DNA from: a virus
IMG/VR virus record: IMGVR_UViG_3300044634_001881
Span: 1-25,366 of that record
Length of the DNA: 25,366 nt
Strand: one strand, 5' to 3'
Positions 1 through 7,936 of this stretch are shown one piece after another (within the stretch, counting starts at the first letter, position 1; the number at the start of each line of letters is the position of its first letter). Under the pieces are notes generated by a model that did no database searches, was not told the origin of the DNA, and saw only the letters and a list, made by a program, of their open reading frames with translations. Made by a program: the position numbers and the translations under genes.

Positions 1-431
1 CAATAATAGCCATGAAAAACTGGTGACCCAGTGCCCCCAGCATGATCATGGAAAAACATTTTATTTTTTAATGGATTAACCCCAAAATCAGCATTTTGAG
101 TTTTAGGGTCTAGATTAAACCATCCATTAATATAAAACTTTGTGTCTTTATCTATTTTGTAATATTCTTTTGCCTGGTTCAACATTTGGCTAATGGCATC
201 TTTAAGCTTTTGAATACCAGGATACTCAAATGAAAAAATATTGTAATACTTTCCTAGTTGCGTTGAGGCACCAGTTTCTTTAGAAAAAGCCAAAAGATCT
301 TCGCCTGGGATATTTAAAATATTTTCGTTTAAAAATTTACAAAGCAAGTCATCTAAATAATGATAAAAGTCTTCTAGATTATTATCTAGGTAAGCATCAA
401 AGAATTTATGGCTTGGCTTTGAAGTGTTCAA
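1..431 (-). CDS. 2OG-Fe(II) oxygenase-like protein, partial (C-terminus beyond left edge)
   Basis: This reading frame runs off the left edge. Its likely start is a TTG at 431 that overlaps the TGA stop of the upstream gene. About 143 residues are visible. They resemble the neighbouring gene at 428-1081: both have an early HKFF motif, then a GWFN motif, then an HDH motif followed by HGYY. The HDH segment fits the first metal-binding strand of a 2-oxoglutarate/Fe(II) dioxygenase fold (compare the HxH motif of the PF13759 family). The second metal histidine and the 2OG-binding Arg would lie off the window. Tandem duplication with the next gene is clear. The substrate is unknown. The TTG start is the weakest part of the call. 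Confidence 0.72.
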   Translation of the reverse strand, partial: MNTSKPSHKFFDAYLDNNLEDFYHYLDDLLCKFLNENILNIPGEDLLAFSKETGASTQLGKYYNIFSFEYPGIQKLKDAISQMLNQAKEYYKIDKDTKFYINGWFNLDPKTQNADFGVNPLKNKMFFHDHAGGTGSPVFHGYY

Positions 432-1081
432 TTTAGAGGTATCCAATGCTGTTCTTCATCCAGTCCAAACTGTTGAATCTCTGACAGCGGAAGAAGATCG
501 TATGCAATAGTTATTCGATCTCCATCCCAGTCCCAATCGCCCATAGCATGAGGGTGTCCCATTTCTGAAAGAATTGCACGATTGTCTTTGTTTATATTTT
601 GAACCTCTTTATCAAAAACAAGGTAATGCGTTACTGATGGTTCAGACTTTACTGAATAATATCCGTGAAAAAATGGAGCTCCTCCAGGACCGTGGTCATG
701 CCAGTCTAGCTTTCCACCAAACTTTTTATTATTTATGTTAAACCAGCCCTGCATCATAAACTGCTGAGCTTTAAAATCTAAACCATAGTGCTCGCAGGCC
801 TCTATAGCCATTTCTTTTATTGCTAATCCAAGGTTATAGATTTCTGGAGTATGAAATTGAAAAACATTATACTGACGCCACTTCATTGTAGAAACACTTT
901 TTGATTCTTGCCAGGATTCATATTCTGTTAATGGGGTAACTCCAACTACTTCAGCATTTTTAATTTTTTCATATCTTAGTCTTAGATCATCTGACAAAAC
1001 CTGTAAATCATTAGTCAGGTATCTTTCAAAAAATTTGTGTGGCTGCGTTGACTTACTTAGGCTAGGCAGTGGACTTTTCAT
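428..1081 (-). CDS. 2OG-Fe(II) oxygenase-like protein
   Basis: A 217-aa protein. I start it at the ATG at 1081 rather than the TTG two codons upstream; an AGAAAAGAG-like ribosome site lies just before. Residues 113-142 hold GWFN, then WHDH (H128, D129, H130), then HGYY. Near the end come GHPHAMGD (H176, H178) and R189 in a DRITIAYDL strand. This order of metal ligands, distal His and 2OG-binding Arg fits the double-stranded beta-helix oxygenases, close in style to PF13759. Such enzymes use 2-oxoglutarate, O2 and Fe(II) to hydroxylate a substrate, which is unknown here. It overlaps the partial paralogue downstream by 4 nt, so the pair is probably co-translated at the end of the tail-fibre block. 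Confidence 0.78.
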   Translation of the reverse strand: MKSPLPSLSKSTQPHKFFERYLTNDLQVLSDDLRLRYEKIKNAEVVGVTPLTEYESWQESKSVSTMKWRQYNVFQFHTPEIYNLGLAIKEMAIEACEHYGLDFKAQQFMMQGWFNINNKKFGGKLDWHDHGPGGAPFFHGYYSVKSEPSVTHYLVFDKEVQNINKDNRAILSEMGHPHAMGDWDWDGDRITIAYDLLPLSEIQQFGLDEEQHWIPLN

Positions 1082-1109
1082 AAACAACTCTTTTCTATAA
1101 CTTGATTAA

Positions 1110-1115
1110 ATTATA
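1110..1115 (-). promoter_or_regulatory. -10 box for the oxygenase pair
   Basis: TATAAT on the minus strand lies 28 nt before the ATG at 1081, in the 47-bp gap after the fibronectin-III gene. No convincing -35 is seen. It would give a leader of about 20 nt with an AGAAAAGAG ribosome site. Confidence 0.45.
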
Positions 1116-1128
1116 GCATAACAGTGAT

Positions 1129-1836
1129 TTATTTTGGTCCTCTAATAGGTGCAAATCCAAATGGAGAGAATCCAAAGGCACCAAATGGGGAGAACCCGAA
1201 TGGAGAGAACCCAAATGCACCAAAGGGGGCAAACGAGAAGGTAGTTGTAACGCTATTGGATGCGCCAGAAGTTCCAGAGTTTCCGTTTGCATTAGTTGCA
1301 AAAATAGTATATGTCTGGGCTGTTCCCTGCTCCTGAGAAACGTCAACACTGGTGCTTGCGGTTGTCCCAGTTTTGCTGTCAGATGATGCCCAGGTATAGC
1401 CAGAAATAGCCTTTCCACCATTTGCTGGTGCTGTCCACTCAACTCTGTCTACACCTGCTGATGGGGTAGATGCTGTAGGAGCAGTTGGAGTTGCTGGAAC
1501 AGTGGTGGCTGTAACAGATGCCGAAGCTGATGAAGCAGGACTTGTTCCAGCGGCATTAGTTGCTGTCACTGTAAAGGTATAAGCTACATCTGACTGCAAA
1601 CCTTCTACTGTAAGTGGGGAAGATGCTCCAGTTGCAGTGAATGCACCAGGAGATGATGTTGCAGTAAATGAAGTAGCAGCATTTGGACCTTGAGCAGTAA
1701 ATGCTACTGTTACAGCACCATTATTAAATGCCCTAGCTGTTCCAACATCTGTAACAGTGTCAACTGAAGGGGCTGCTGGTGCTAGATAGTCGTTTTGTGC
1801 AAGAGATTTCTTTCCTGCTCTTTTATTTGCTGCCAT
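1129..1836 (-). CDS. Fibronectin type III tail protein with FSPFG repeats
   Basis: A 235-aa structural protein. Residues 1-20 are a basic N-terminal stretch. Residues about 21-112 and 115-199 look like two fibronectin type III-like beta-sandwiches: they have a P-x-A-P linker, a YTFTVTATNAAG strand in the first and a YTIFATNANGNS strand in the second. From about 200 the sequence becomes a low-complexity Phe/Gly/Pro/Ser tail with repeated FSPFG and FGAFGF units. Fn3 domains are common on phage tails, where they are thought to aid weak binding to cell-surface carbohydrate. A clean AGGAG ribosome site lies before the ATG at 1836. It follows the long fibre gene, and the whole run reads as host-contact proteins. 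Confidence 0.85.
   Translation of the reverse strand: MAANKRAGKKSLAQNDYLAPAAPSVDTVTDVGTARAFNNGAVTVAFTAQGPNAATSFTATSSPGAFTATGASSPLTVEGLQSDVAYTFTVTATNAAGTSPASSASASVTATTVPATPTAPTASTPSAGVDRVEWTAPANGGKAISGYTWASSDSKTGTTASTSVDVSQEQGTAQTYTIFATNANGNSGTSGASNSVTTTFSFAPFGAFGFSPFGFSPFGAFGFSPFGFAPIRGPK
1139..1240 (-). repeat. Repeat encoding FSPFG/FGAF units
   Basis: About 100 bp of imperfect short tandem repeats. On the plus strand they appear as variants of AATGGAGAGAACCC alternating with AATGCACCAAA. They encode the C-terminal Phe/Gly/Pro/Ser tail of the Fn3 protein. Such DNA can change copy number by slippage or recombination, but the copies seen here are all in frame. Confidence 0.7.
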
Positions 1837-1859
1837 TTACATATCTCCTAAATTTTTGA

Positions 1860-3419
1860 TTAAGCTGACAAGTCGCCGAAAACTACCCAAGTGTTTTCTG
1901 CTCTCTTAAATATTGTAGCAGATGACCACTGTGTACGAAGCTTTAGTCCTGGGGTAGCATTAACTGTTACTCCATCTGCCCCTGCAATTGTAACCTGTCC
2001 AGCGCCTGTCTGTAGGATATCGATTGATGTTCCTACTGGATAAGCAACAGATGCATTTGCAGGGATAGTTAGAGTCACACCAGTAGCTGAAGAGACCTCT
2101 ACGAGCTTGTCACGGTCTCCTAGGACTGTTGTGTAAGCACTGGTCTGTGCATTGATTTCAGTAAGAGAAGGGACTCCCTGCTTAACCTGAACCCCGTCAG
2201 AGAATTCTACTCCTCCAAGTCTTAGAGTATCGTATGCAGCGTTTGTTAGATCTACAACATTTGATACTGGGTGTGGAACGTTTGAAATAAGCTTCCACTT
2301 CTTGCTATCGCTTACGTCACGAATAAGACCAGAGTGCTTGTGGCTACCCTCAGTTCCTCCAACTTCACCTGTAGCAGCAAGGAATCCTACGTCTACAATA
2401 TCTGTTGTCCAGGCACCGCTAGACATGTAAATTAGTGGGTCTGATATAGCTAGATCTGTTGCATTAACAGTTGTGGTTGTTCCACCAACAGTAAGGTTTC
2501 CAGTGATAGAAAGATCTGCAGTAGTTGTTGTTCCTGTAAATGTTGGGCCATCCAGTGGTGCCTTAGCATCTAGCTGAGTCTGAATTGCAGAAGTTACGCC
2601 ATCTACATAGTTTAGCTCTGTAGTTGAAAGAGTTGCTCCGTCAAGAATGTTTAGCTCTGCTGCTGAAGAAGTTACGTCAATAATGTCTGCTGCATTTACT
2701 GTTACAGTATTATCTGCTGCAGAGATAGTCTTATTGGTCAGTGTTTCTGTTCCAGTCTTAGTTGCAAGAGCTGCGGTGTCTGCAATTCCATGAACGTTAG
2801 TGGTATCTGAGTTGTGGGTGGTAAGGTTACCATCTAGAGTTGTGTAGTTTGAGCTAACTGTGCCAGATAGTGTTGAGAGGTCTCCCTCTAGGTCACTTAC
2901 CGCAGACTCTAGGGCTGTAACGTCTCCCTGCAATGTTGTGATGTTTCCACCATTAGTTCCAATTGCAGTTTCGGCGTCATCTAGTCTTGTGTCTAGTCCT
3001 CCAACAGCACCTTCGAGAGCTGTAATATCGGCTCCTTGAGCATCAAGGTCATCGCCGATAGTTGTGAAGAAGTTAGCATCATCATTAATGGCGGCGGCAA
3101 TTTCATTAAGAGTATTTAGGGCAGCAGGGGAGCCATCGATGATGTTTCCTAACTGGTTTACTGGAATATTTCCAGTGCCATCGAGAGTTGCAACACCATT
3201 AGCGGCTGCTCTCTGAGTTAGTGGGATGTAGTCGTCTAGGCTACCACCTAGATCATCTATGGTTAGGAAGTAATCAAGGTTTGACCAAGTGTTGGTTCCA
3301 TCACCAATCTTAAACTTGCCACTGTCGGATTCAAATCCGATTTCACCAGCGCCCAAAACTGGGTTTGCTGTTGTCCACTGTAGCGCAGTTCCTCTGCGCT
3401 GTTGCATTCTAGTTGCCAT
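1860..3419 (-). CDS. Tail fibre with tropism-determinant-like N-terminus
   Basis: A 519-aa fibre protein. Residues 1-50 (MATRMQQRRGTA, then EIGFESDSGKFKIGDGTNTW) match the N-terminal module seen in many phage fibres and named after the major tropism determinant. Residues about 110-200 are rich in heptads with repeated TALE/LDT/LEGD patterns, suggesting a trimeric coiled coil. The middle holds the TKTGTETLTNKTI and ELNILDGATLS / ELNYVDGVTS motifs common in marine and freshwater phage fibres. The last ~90 residues are a beta-rich module also found at the C-terminus of the gene at 10089-10721. An AGGAG ribosome site lies 11 nt before the ATG. Probable role: adsorption to the host. Confidence 0.87.
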   Translation of the reverse strand: MATRMQQRRGTALQWTTANPVLGAGEIGFESDSGKFKIGDGTNTWSNLDYFLTIDDLGGSLDDYIPLTQRAAANGVATLDGTGNIPVNQLGNIIDGSPAALNTLNEIAAAINDDANFFTTIGDDLDAQGADITALEGAVGGLDTRLDDAETAIGTNGGNITTLQGDVTALESAVSDLEGDLSTLSGTVSSNYTTLDGNLTTHNSDTTNVHGIADTAALATKTGTETLTNKTISAADNTVTVNAADIIDVTSSAAELNILDGATLSTTELNYVDGVTSAIQTQLDAKAPLDGPTFTGTTTTADLSITGNLTVGGTTTTVNATDLAISDPLIYMSSGAWTTDIVDVGFLAATGEVGGTEGSHKHSGLIRDVSDSKKWKLISNVPHPVSNVVDLTNAAYDTLRLGGVEFSDGVQVKQGVPSLTEINAQTSAYTTVLGDRDKLVEVSSATGVTLTIPANASVAYPVGTSIDILQTGAGQVTIAGADGVTVNATPGLKLRTQWSSATIFKRAENTWVVFGDLSA

Positions 3420-3435
3420 TTATAATAATCTCCTA

Positions 3436-3450
3436 ATGGGTTCTTCCCAT
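3436..3450 (-). promoter_or_regulatory. 5' leader hairpin before the 519-aa fibre gene
   Basis: ATGGG and CCCAT form a 5-bp stem around a 5-nt loop, ending 2 nt before the AGGAG ribosome site of the gene starting at 3419. A minus-strand TATAAT at 3460-3465 would place the hairpin inside a leader of about 34 nt. It could affect mRNA stability or translation. This is an inference from base pairing only. Confidence 0.35.
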
Positions 3451-3459
3451 ACTCTTTTA

Positions 3460-3465
3460 ATTATA
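3460..3465 (-). promoter_or_regulatory. -10 box for the 519-aa fibre gene
   Basis: Minus-strand TATAAT directly after the stop of the upstream fibre gene (3473) and 41 nt before the ATG at 3419. No recognisable -35. It suggests the fibre gene can be transcribed on its own. Confidence 0.45.
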
Positions 3466-3472
3466 CTAGCTT

Positions 3473-3928
3473 TTAATTAAAATTATCCACTGGAGTTCCT
3501 CCATCGAGTACGATAGACCATACTGTTGTAGATGGACCACCGCCGTCAACTGGAGATCCTTGTGGGTCATTAAAACTTCCACCGCTTGTAAAAGTGGTTA
3601 CGATAAGTCCATTGCCATCAATTGAAGTATCGTGGATGTGTTGTGGGATATTTAGGGTATCGTCAACTGTTGCAACGGTCATCCAAGATCCACCGTAGTA
3701 TACATTGACTCTTTGTGTTAGTGTATCAAACCATAGAGTTCCATTGTCTGGCGACTCAGGAGCTTCTGGCCCTACTGGCATTCCTCCCGTAAGTTCGTCA
3801 ACATATGACTTAGTTACAGCATGGTTTGCTTCAGTTGGAGCACCAACTGTGACAGCGTCACCGAAGACACCGCCTTCTGCAACCTGCAGTCCTTTTTTGA
3901 CTTTAAAGTCTTTATTTTCTATAGTCAT
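3473..3928 (-). CDS. Small tail fibre-like protein
   Basis: A 151-aa protein whose N-terminus (NKDFKVKKGLQV, then an NHAVTKSYVDEL segment) is the same kind of fibre-attachment module as in the 947-aa gene upstream (NKNFKVKHGLVV and NEVATKEYV). The middle holds DNGTLWFDTLTQRVNVYYGGSW, a pattern common in phage fibre and adhesin proteins. The C-terminus is Gly/Pro/Thr-rich. An AAGGTAACAG ribosome-site-like stretch precedes the ATG. The shared head suggests it uses the same virion attachment point as the large fibre, either as an alternative fibre or as part of a mixed one. Its binding target is unknown. Confidence 0.82.
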   Translation of the reverse strand: MTIENKDFKVKKGLQVAEGGVFGDAVTVGAPTEANHAVTKSYVDELTGGMPVGPEAPESPDNGTLWFDTLTQRVNVYYGGSWMTVATVDDTLNIPQHIHDTSIDGNGLIVTTFTSGGSFNDPQGSPVDGGGPSTTVWSIVLDGGTPVDNFN

Positions 3929-3946
3929 GCTGTTACCTTAACCTTA

Positions 3947-6790
3947 TTAAGCTAGTAATGTTCCCATAACAGTTACCGAAGAGTTGTTTGTAGGAGTTAC
4001 TAACAGGTTAACGTTAGCTCCAACAACTGAGGCACTTATTGTGGAAAGAGTTCCATTTGTTCCAACTATTGCATATTCTGTAATAGCTACGTTGTCTGAT
4101 GTATCTAGTGTTAGAAGAACTTCAGAAATTTCTGTATGAGTTCCGTAAGCAACCTTTACCAAGAACTTGGCAGAACGGTAATCAGCCTTTGCAAAAGAGT
4201 AAGCTGTAGTTGCTGTAGCTGCTGTAGCAGATCCTGTAGCAGCAACCTGAGTTGCAACAGAGTTAAGATCTACTTCTGTAAAGTTTGGAACTACTGCCTC
4301 AAGTGCGTCTACTGCTCTTGCATCTGTAAAGTACAGGTTTGTGCCCTCAGAAACATCGTCAGTGTCTAGGCCAGTTACAGAGATTGTTGCTCCTGTAATG
4401 TCAATGTTTGCACCTGCAGTTAGTGTGTCCTGCTTTCCAGCAGCAATGTCCTGTAGGTCAGAGATGATGTCTGGGTTATCCTGAAGTGCTGCAGCCAACT
4501 CGTTTAGAGTGTCTAGAGTTGCTGGTGCAGAATCAACTAGGTTAGATACTGCTGTTGCAATTCTAGCAGTTACTGTGTTTCCAGCTGTACCGTCAACAGT
4601 CGCATCACCGATTAGCTCATCTGCGTAATTTCTTGCATCAGTCTCGGCAGTAGCTGCGGATCCTGCTGGGTCGTAGTTAGCTGCAAGACCATCTGCGTAG
4701 CCTTCGGCTGCAGCCTGAGCTGCTGCTGCTGCTCCTGCTACTTCGTAGTTTCCTGCAAGACCATCTGCATAATCTTCTGCTGCTTCTTGTGCTGTTGCTG
4801 CTGCACCATTTGCATCGTACCAAGTGTCTACAGTGGTGCGATCAATTTCAATTTGGCTGGTGCCGTCAAGTCCAAGACCTGTTCCAAGATTAGCATCAAT
4901 GTAACCAGTTGATGAATTGTAATCAATACCAGTTCCTGCAGCGATGGCTCCACGAGCACGTGCATCTGTAAAGTAAAGGTTTGTGCCTTCTGCAAGGTCT
5001 GTAGTGGTAGAATCTGCAACACCGTTTTCTGCGGTAATGGTTAGACCATTCTCATCACCAGTAATAGTAATGTTTGTCTTAATCGCATTGGTAATAAGGT
5101 CTGCTGCAGACTCCTTGGCACGAGTGTCAGTAAAGTACTGGTTTGTTGTACCCTCTTCAATATCATCAGTGTCAAGAGTTATGCTTCCACCTAGGGCAGT
5201 TGCAGAACCGTTAATTGTAATTGAGTCATTTACAAGTGAGGTATTAGCAATATTTGAAAGGGTATTGCTTGAAGCATCAATTGTCTTGTTAGTAAGAGTC
5301 TGAGAGTCAGATGTTCCTACAACATCACCAGTTACACCGTGAACACCAGTTGTAACGTCTGAGTGAGTTGAAACTGCTCCAGCTGCCTCATACCAATCAT
5401 CAACAGTTGTGCGGTCAATTGAAACCTCAAGACCGTCTACTGTAATACCAGAACCTGCTGTTACAGATCCCTGCCCAGAGAACTGTGTCCATGACTGTCC
5501 CGTAAAGTCAGTTAGGTAGTGGTTTCCCTGTACCCAAGAAGTTGACCCGTACTGGGTTCCTTCCATAACGTAAACAGCTGCACCAATTAGTTCGCCATAG
5601 GCGTCAGCATCTTCTGAACGAGTAAGTGTCCAAGATCCGCTAGTGCTGTTATAAACATAGATACCAGGACTTGTCGCTCCAGTTAGAAGAAGTCTGTATC
5701 CGCTGTCTGCATCACCTAGTACGTCGTGACCATCAACAATTAGCTGGGTAGCTCCGCTGCCAGATAATACTGGAATTGCTGCGTCATAAAGAAGATTTAC
5801 CGACTGCTTCCATGTAAGACCAGAAATTGCATTGTCTACGTATCCGTGGGTAGCAATTTCATTCTCTGCTGAGGCAGAACCGTAATAGGCTGCTCCATCT
5901 GCATTAAGAAGAATATCTCCATATGTTGATGTAATTTGAACATCAGATTCTGCTGCTACTGTCTTTAGGTGTAGGTCTCCCTGATTAGCCTGGACATCAA
6001 AGTCGTGGCTTACTGCACGAACAGCAATCTCTCCTTCGTCTGAAATTGTTACACCATCTGTAAAGTAAAGTGTGTCAATGATTCTCTTGTTTGAAAGGTC
6101 CTGATCATCAGTAGTTCCTACTACATCTCCAGTTACCCCGTGAACTCCTGAGGTTAGACCTTCGTGTGTTGAAAGATCTGCCGCTACATCTCCTGCAGCA
6201 CCTGCTGCATCGTATGCTGCTGCAGTTGCATCTAGAGCACGTTGGTTGGTAAAGTAAAGGTTTGTTCCCTCTGTTACATCATCTGTTGTGTATGTAAGAT
6301 CAATGTCTGCAATTGCACCAGTTACATACTCTTTAGTAGCAACTTCATTTTCTGCAGTTACAGGGAATCCAATGTGTACTGGTCCATCTTCAAAACGGAT
6401 GTGTCCTGTAGTTGAACCAATTACAACATCTCCAGTTGCATTTAGACGAATATCATCTGTTGAGTTAAGTCTAATGTCTTCAGCATTAATCTGAACATCC
6501 ATACCATCAATGTTCTCAATAATGAGATCGCCATCATCATAAATACGACCTATTGAGCCAATGCTAATTTCATTTACTGTGATATCTCCTGCAGCAAAGT
6601 CTCCGTTTGCATCACGAAGGACTAGGGTGTCTGGGGTATTTTCAGAAACACCAGAACCACCAACTTCAGCGATAATATAGTCAATGTCTGCCTGTGCTTT
6701 GGTAAGAATGTCCTCACCATTAATGGTACCTGTGGTACCTTCAACGACCAAGCCATGCTTGACCTTAAAATTCTTGTTTACTGTTGCCAT
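3947..6790 (-). CDS. Large tail fibre with EGTNLYFTDARA repeats
   Basis: A 947-aa protein, the largest in the window. Residues 1-20 hold the NKNFKVKHGLVV attachment-type head. The body contains four copies of a TDDVxEGTNLYFTDARA-like repeat (near 6230-6290, 5118-5174, 4958-5002 and 4314-4367 in DNA) and two copies of GVHGVTGDVVGT (near 6122-6165 and 5321-5365). It also holds Ala-rich helical stretches with repeated EGYADGLA, typical of elongated phage fibres. The last ~75 residues resemble the C-terminal module of the next upstream gene (6806-7252). The start has an AGGAG site 11 nt before the ATG at 6790. Role: adhesion and host range. Confidence 0.88.
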   Translation of the reverse strand: MATVNKNFKVKHGLVVEGTTGTINGEDILTKAQADIDYIIAEVGGSGVSENTPDTLVLRDANGDFAAGDITVNEISIGSIGRIYDDGDLIIENIDGMDVQINAEDIRLNSTDDIRLNATGDVVIGSTTGHIRFEDGPVHIGFPVTAENEVATKEYVTGAIADIDLTYTTDDVTEGTNLYFTNQRALDATAAAYDAAGAAGDVAADLSTHEGLTSGVHGVTGDVVGTTDDQDLSNKRIIDTLYFTDGVTISDEGEIAVRAVSHDFDVQANQGDLHLKTVAAESDVQITSTYGDILLNADGAAYYGSASAENEIATHGYVDNAISGLTWKQSVNLLYDAAIPVLSGSGATQLIVDGHDVLGDADSGYRLLLTGATSPGIYVYNSTSGSWTLTRSEDADAYGELIGAAVYVMEGTQYGSTSWVQGNHYLTDFTGQSWTQFSGQGSVTAGSGITVDGLEVSIDRTTVDDWYEAAGAVSTHSDVTTGVHGVTGDVVGTSDSQTLTNKTIDASSNTLSNIANTSLVNDSITINGSATALGGSITLDTDDIEEGTTNQYFTDTRAKESAADLITNAIKTNITITGDENGLTITAENGVADSTTTDLAEGTNLYFTDARARGAIAAGTGIDYNSSTGYIDANLGTGLGLDGTSQIEIDRTTVDTWYDANGAAATAQEAAEDYADGLAGNYEVAGAAAAAQAAAEGYADGLAANYDPAGSAATAETDARNYADELIGDATVDGTAGNTVTARIATAVSNLVDSAPATLDTLNELAAALQDNPDIISDLQDIAAGKQDTLTAGANIDITGATISVTGLDTDDVSEGTNLYFTDARAVDALEAVVPNFTEVDLNSVATQVAATGSATAATATTAYSFAKADYRSAKFLVKVAYGTHTEISEVLLTLDTSDNVAITEYAIVGTNGTLSTISASVVGANVNLLVTPTNNSSVTVMGTLLA

Positions 6791-6805
6791 TTTTTATCTC
6801 CTAGG

Positions 6806-7252
6806 TTATGCCTTAAGTCCAATACGTGCGTAACGTAATGTAACTGGCTTTACGACTGAATCTGGGGTAAGCGTAATTGCTACGGTATTTCCAGTCTTAG
6901 AGACGCTAATGGTGCCCATATTCCCATTGGTGTCTATTGTTCCATATTCAGAGACGCTAACATTTGTACCGTCTACCAAAATGGTTAATTCTGTTGCATA
7001 AAACTTATTGTCTCCGTTAGTTGTCTTTGAAATAGAAATAAGATACTTTACCATTCTCCATACAGTTGCATCAAAGCTATCAACGACTGTTGGATTTTCA
7101 ATTTGAGCTATGGAGTTCTCATTGTTTCCACTTGTACCAAGGTCGGTTGCCTGGGAGCTAAGGGTATCAATCAGATCAACGTAGTCTTCTTGAGATGGAC
7201 GATCTCCCGTCTCAAAGCGTGTTTTTACATAAGGGATAGAGGTTCTTGCCAT
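6806..7252 (-). CDS. Tail fibre-associated beta-module protein
   Basis: A 148-aa protein. Residues about 1-35 (TSIPYVKTRFETGDRPSQEDYVDLIDTL) look like a short fibre head. The rest is a beta-rich module with E-L-T-I-L-V-D, then SEYGTIDTNGNMGTISVS, then a NTVAITLTPDS strand. The same order (EVLLTLDTSDN, ITEYAIVGTNGTLSTISAS, NVNLLVTPTNNS) closes the 947-aa fibre just downstream, so the two are related by module sharing. The ATG at 7252 lies 6 nt after a minus-strand TATAAT, so the mRNA is probably leaderless. Exact role unknown. Confidence 0.8.
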   Translation of the reverse strand: MARTSIPYVKTRFETGDRPSQEDYVDLIDTLSSQATDLGTSGNNENSIAQIENPTVVDSFDATVWRMVKYLISISKTTNGDNKFYATELTILVDGTNVSVSEYGTIDTNGNMGTISVSKTGNTVAITLTPDSVVKPVTLRYARIGLKA

Positions 7253-7258
7253 GATTTA

Positions 7259-7264
7259 ATTATA
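7259..7264 (-). promoter_or_regulatory. Leaderless -10 promoter for 6806-7252
   Basis: Minus-strand TATAAT ends exactly 6 nt before the ATG at 7252, which places the A of the ATG at the expected transcription start. No -35 and no ribosome site are seen. Confidence 0.6.
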
Positions 7265-7286
7265 ATGGCTTTTATGATAATTTATT

Positions 7287-7508
7287 TTATAATATGTAGT
7301 TGCTGTAGCCAATAATCTGTATTCCAATTCCAGGAATAGTGTTTGCACCGTAGCCTGGAACGGTAATATTTGTTAAACGAATTCTAAACGGAACTGTTTC
7401 TTCAATTCTAACAATTCTTCTTGAAGGATTAATAGAAAATCTAGGATATTGCTTTGTTTCTATTTTTTTTGTTATGTTTGACTTATTTGCAATTACTGCT
7501 GTTGCCAT
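7287..7508 (-). CDS. Small structural protein, NYIL C-terminus
   Basis: A 73-aa basic protein with RIVRIEETVPFRIRLTNI in the middle and GIGIQIIGYSNYIL at the end. I recall similar short proteins with a TVPFR-RLTNI core and an NYIL end in phage tail-fibre clusters, but I know no assigned function. The start is set by a TAATG overlap at 7508 with the stop of the RGDTA-type gene upstream, so the two are translationally coupled. It may be a connector or accessory fibre protein; that is only inference from position. Confidence 0.72.
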   Translation of the reverse strand: MATAVIANKSNITKKIETKQYPRFSINPSRRIVRIEETVPFRIRLTNITVPGYGANTIPGIGIQIIGYSNYIL

Positions 7509-7918
7509 TAGTCAGTTACATCCTCAAGGATTACCATGGCACCCTGAGCTACCGTCCAAACAATCTCATTTTGTGGCAAAGAAAGCTGTATATCGAAAAT
7601 ATCTCCAGTCTGTAGCGTCTGAGTTTGAGCTGCTGTTAAAGATACTGTAAATTCACCAGGCAAGTCGTCTGCGTCGGCAGCTGGAGTAAGGGTAAGAAGC
7701 ACAGTTGCGCTGTCAGTCATGATTGGTGGAATAACTGGGTTTGCTGGACGTTTCATCTTCATTGAAATTGTCCAGTCCGCAATATTTAAGGGCTGACGAT
7801 CATCGTCTGTAACGTATACTCTAAATGCAGCAGTGTCTCCACGAACAACGGTCCATGTGACAAGTGGTGGATTATTTCCAACGGAATAGGATGAAGCGGA
7901 TCCTCTAGTAGTTGCCAT
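7508..7918 (-). CDS. Beta-sandwich tail protein (RGDTA type)
   Basis: A 136-aa protein. Residues 22-50 hold WTVVRGDTAAFRV followed by PLNIADW. This is the pattern of small Ig-like domains of phage baseplates and tails, similar to the BppU N-terminal / LtfC-like group. The rest alternates beta strands and ends in MVILEDVTD. The same core is in the gene at 13263-13637 (WQVVRGDTASLRV, PFDTSDW), and a looser version is in 12041-12400, so this phage carries a small paralogous set. It has its own TATAAT 7 nt before the ATG, so a leaderless mRNA is likely, and it is coupled to the next gene through TAATG. Confidence 0.8.
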   Translation of the reverse strand: MATTRGSASSYSVGNNPPLVTWTVVRGDTAAFRVYVTDDDRQPLNIADWTISMKMKRPANPVIPPIMTDSATVLLTLTPAADADDLPGEFTVSLTAAQTQTLQTGDIFDIQLSLPQNEIVWTVAQGAMVILEDVTD

Positions 7919-7925
7919 GATTGTT

Positions 7926-7931
7926 ATTATA
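7926..7931 (-). promoter_or_regulatory. Leaderless -10 promoter for 7508-7918
   Basis: Minus-strand TATAAT with a 7-nt gap to the ATG at 7918 and no ribosome site. It sits in the 18-bp gap between two structural genes. Confidence 0.6.
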
Positions 7932-7936
7932 CCACA

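Noticed and set aside
1124-1336. Plus-strand frame over the FSPFG repeat
   Set aside because: It encodes only low-complexity Asn/Gly/Pro/Glu repeats and is a shadow of the Fn3 gene on the other strand.
4136-5303. Plus-strand frames rich in Cys/Ser inside the 947-aa fibre
   Set aside because: Shadows of the repetitive minus-strand fibre gene; no ribosome site or promoter.
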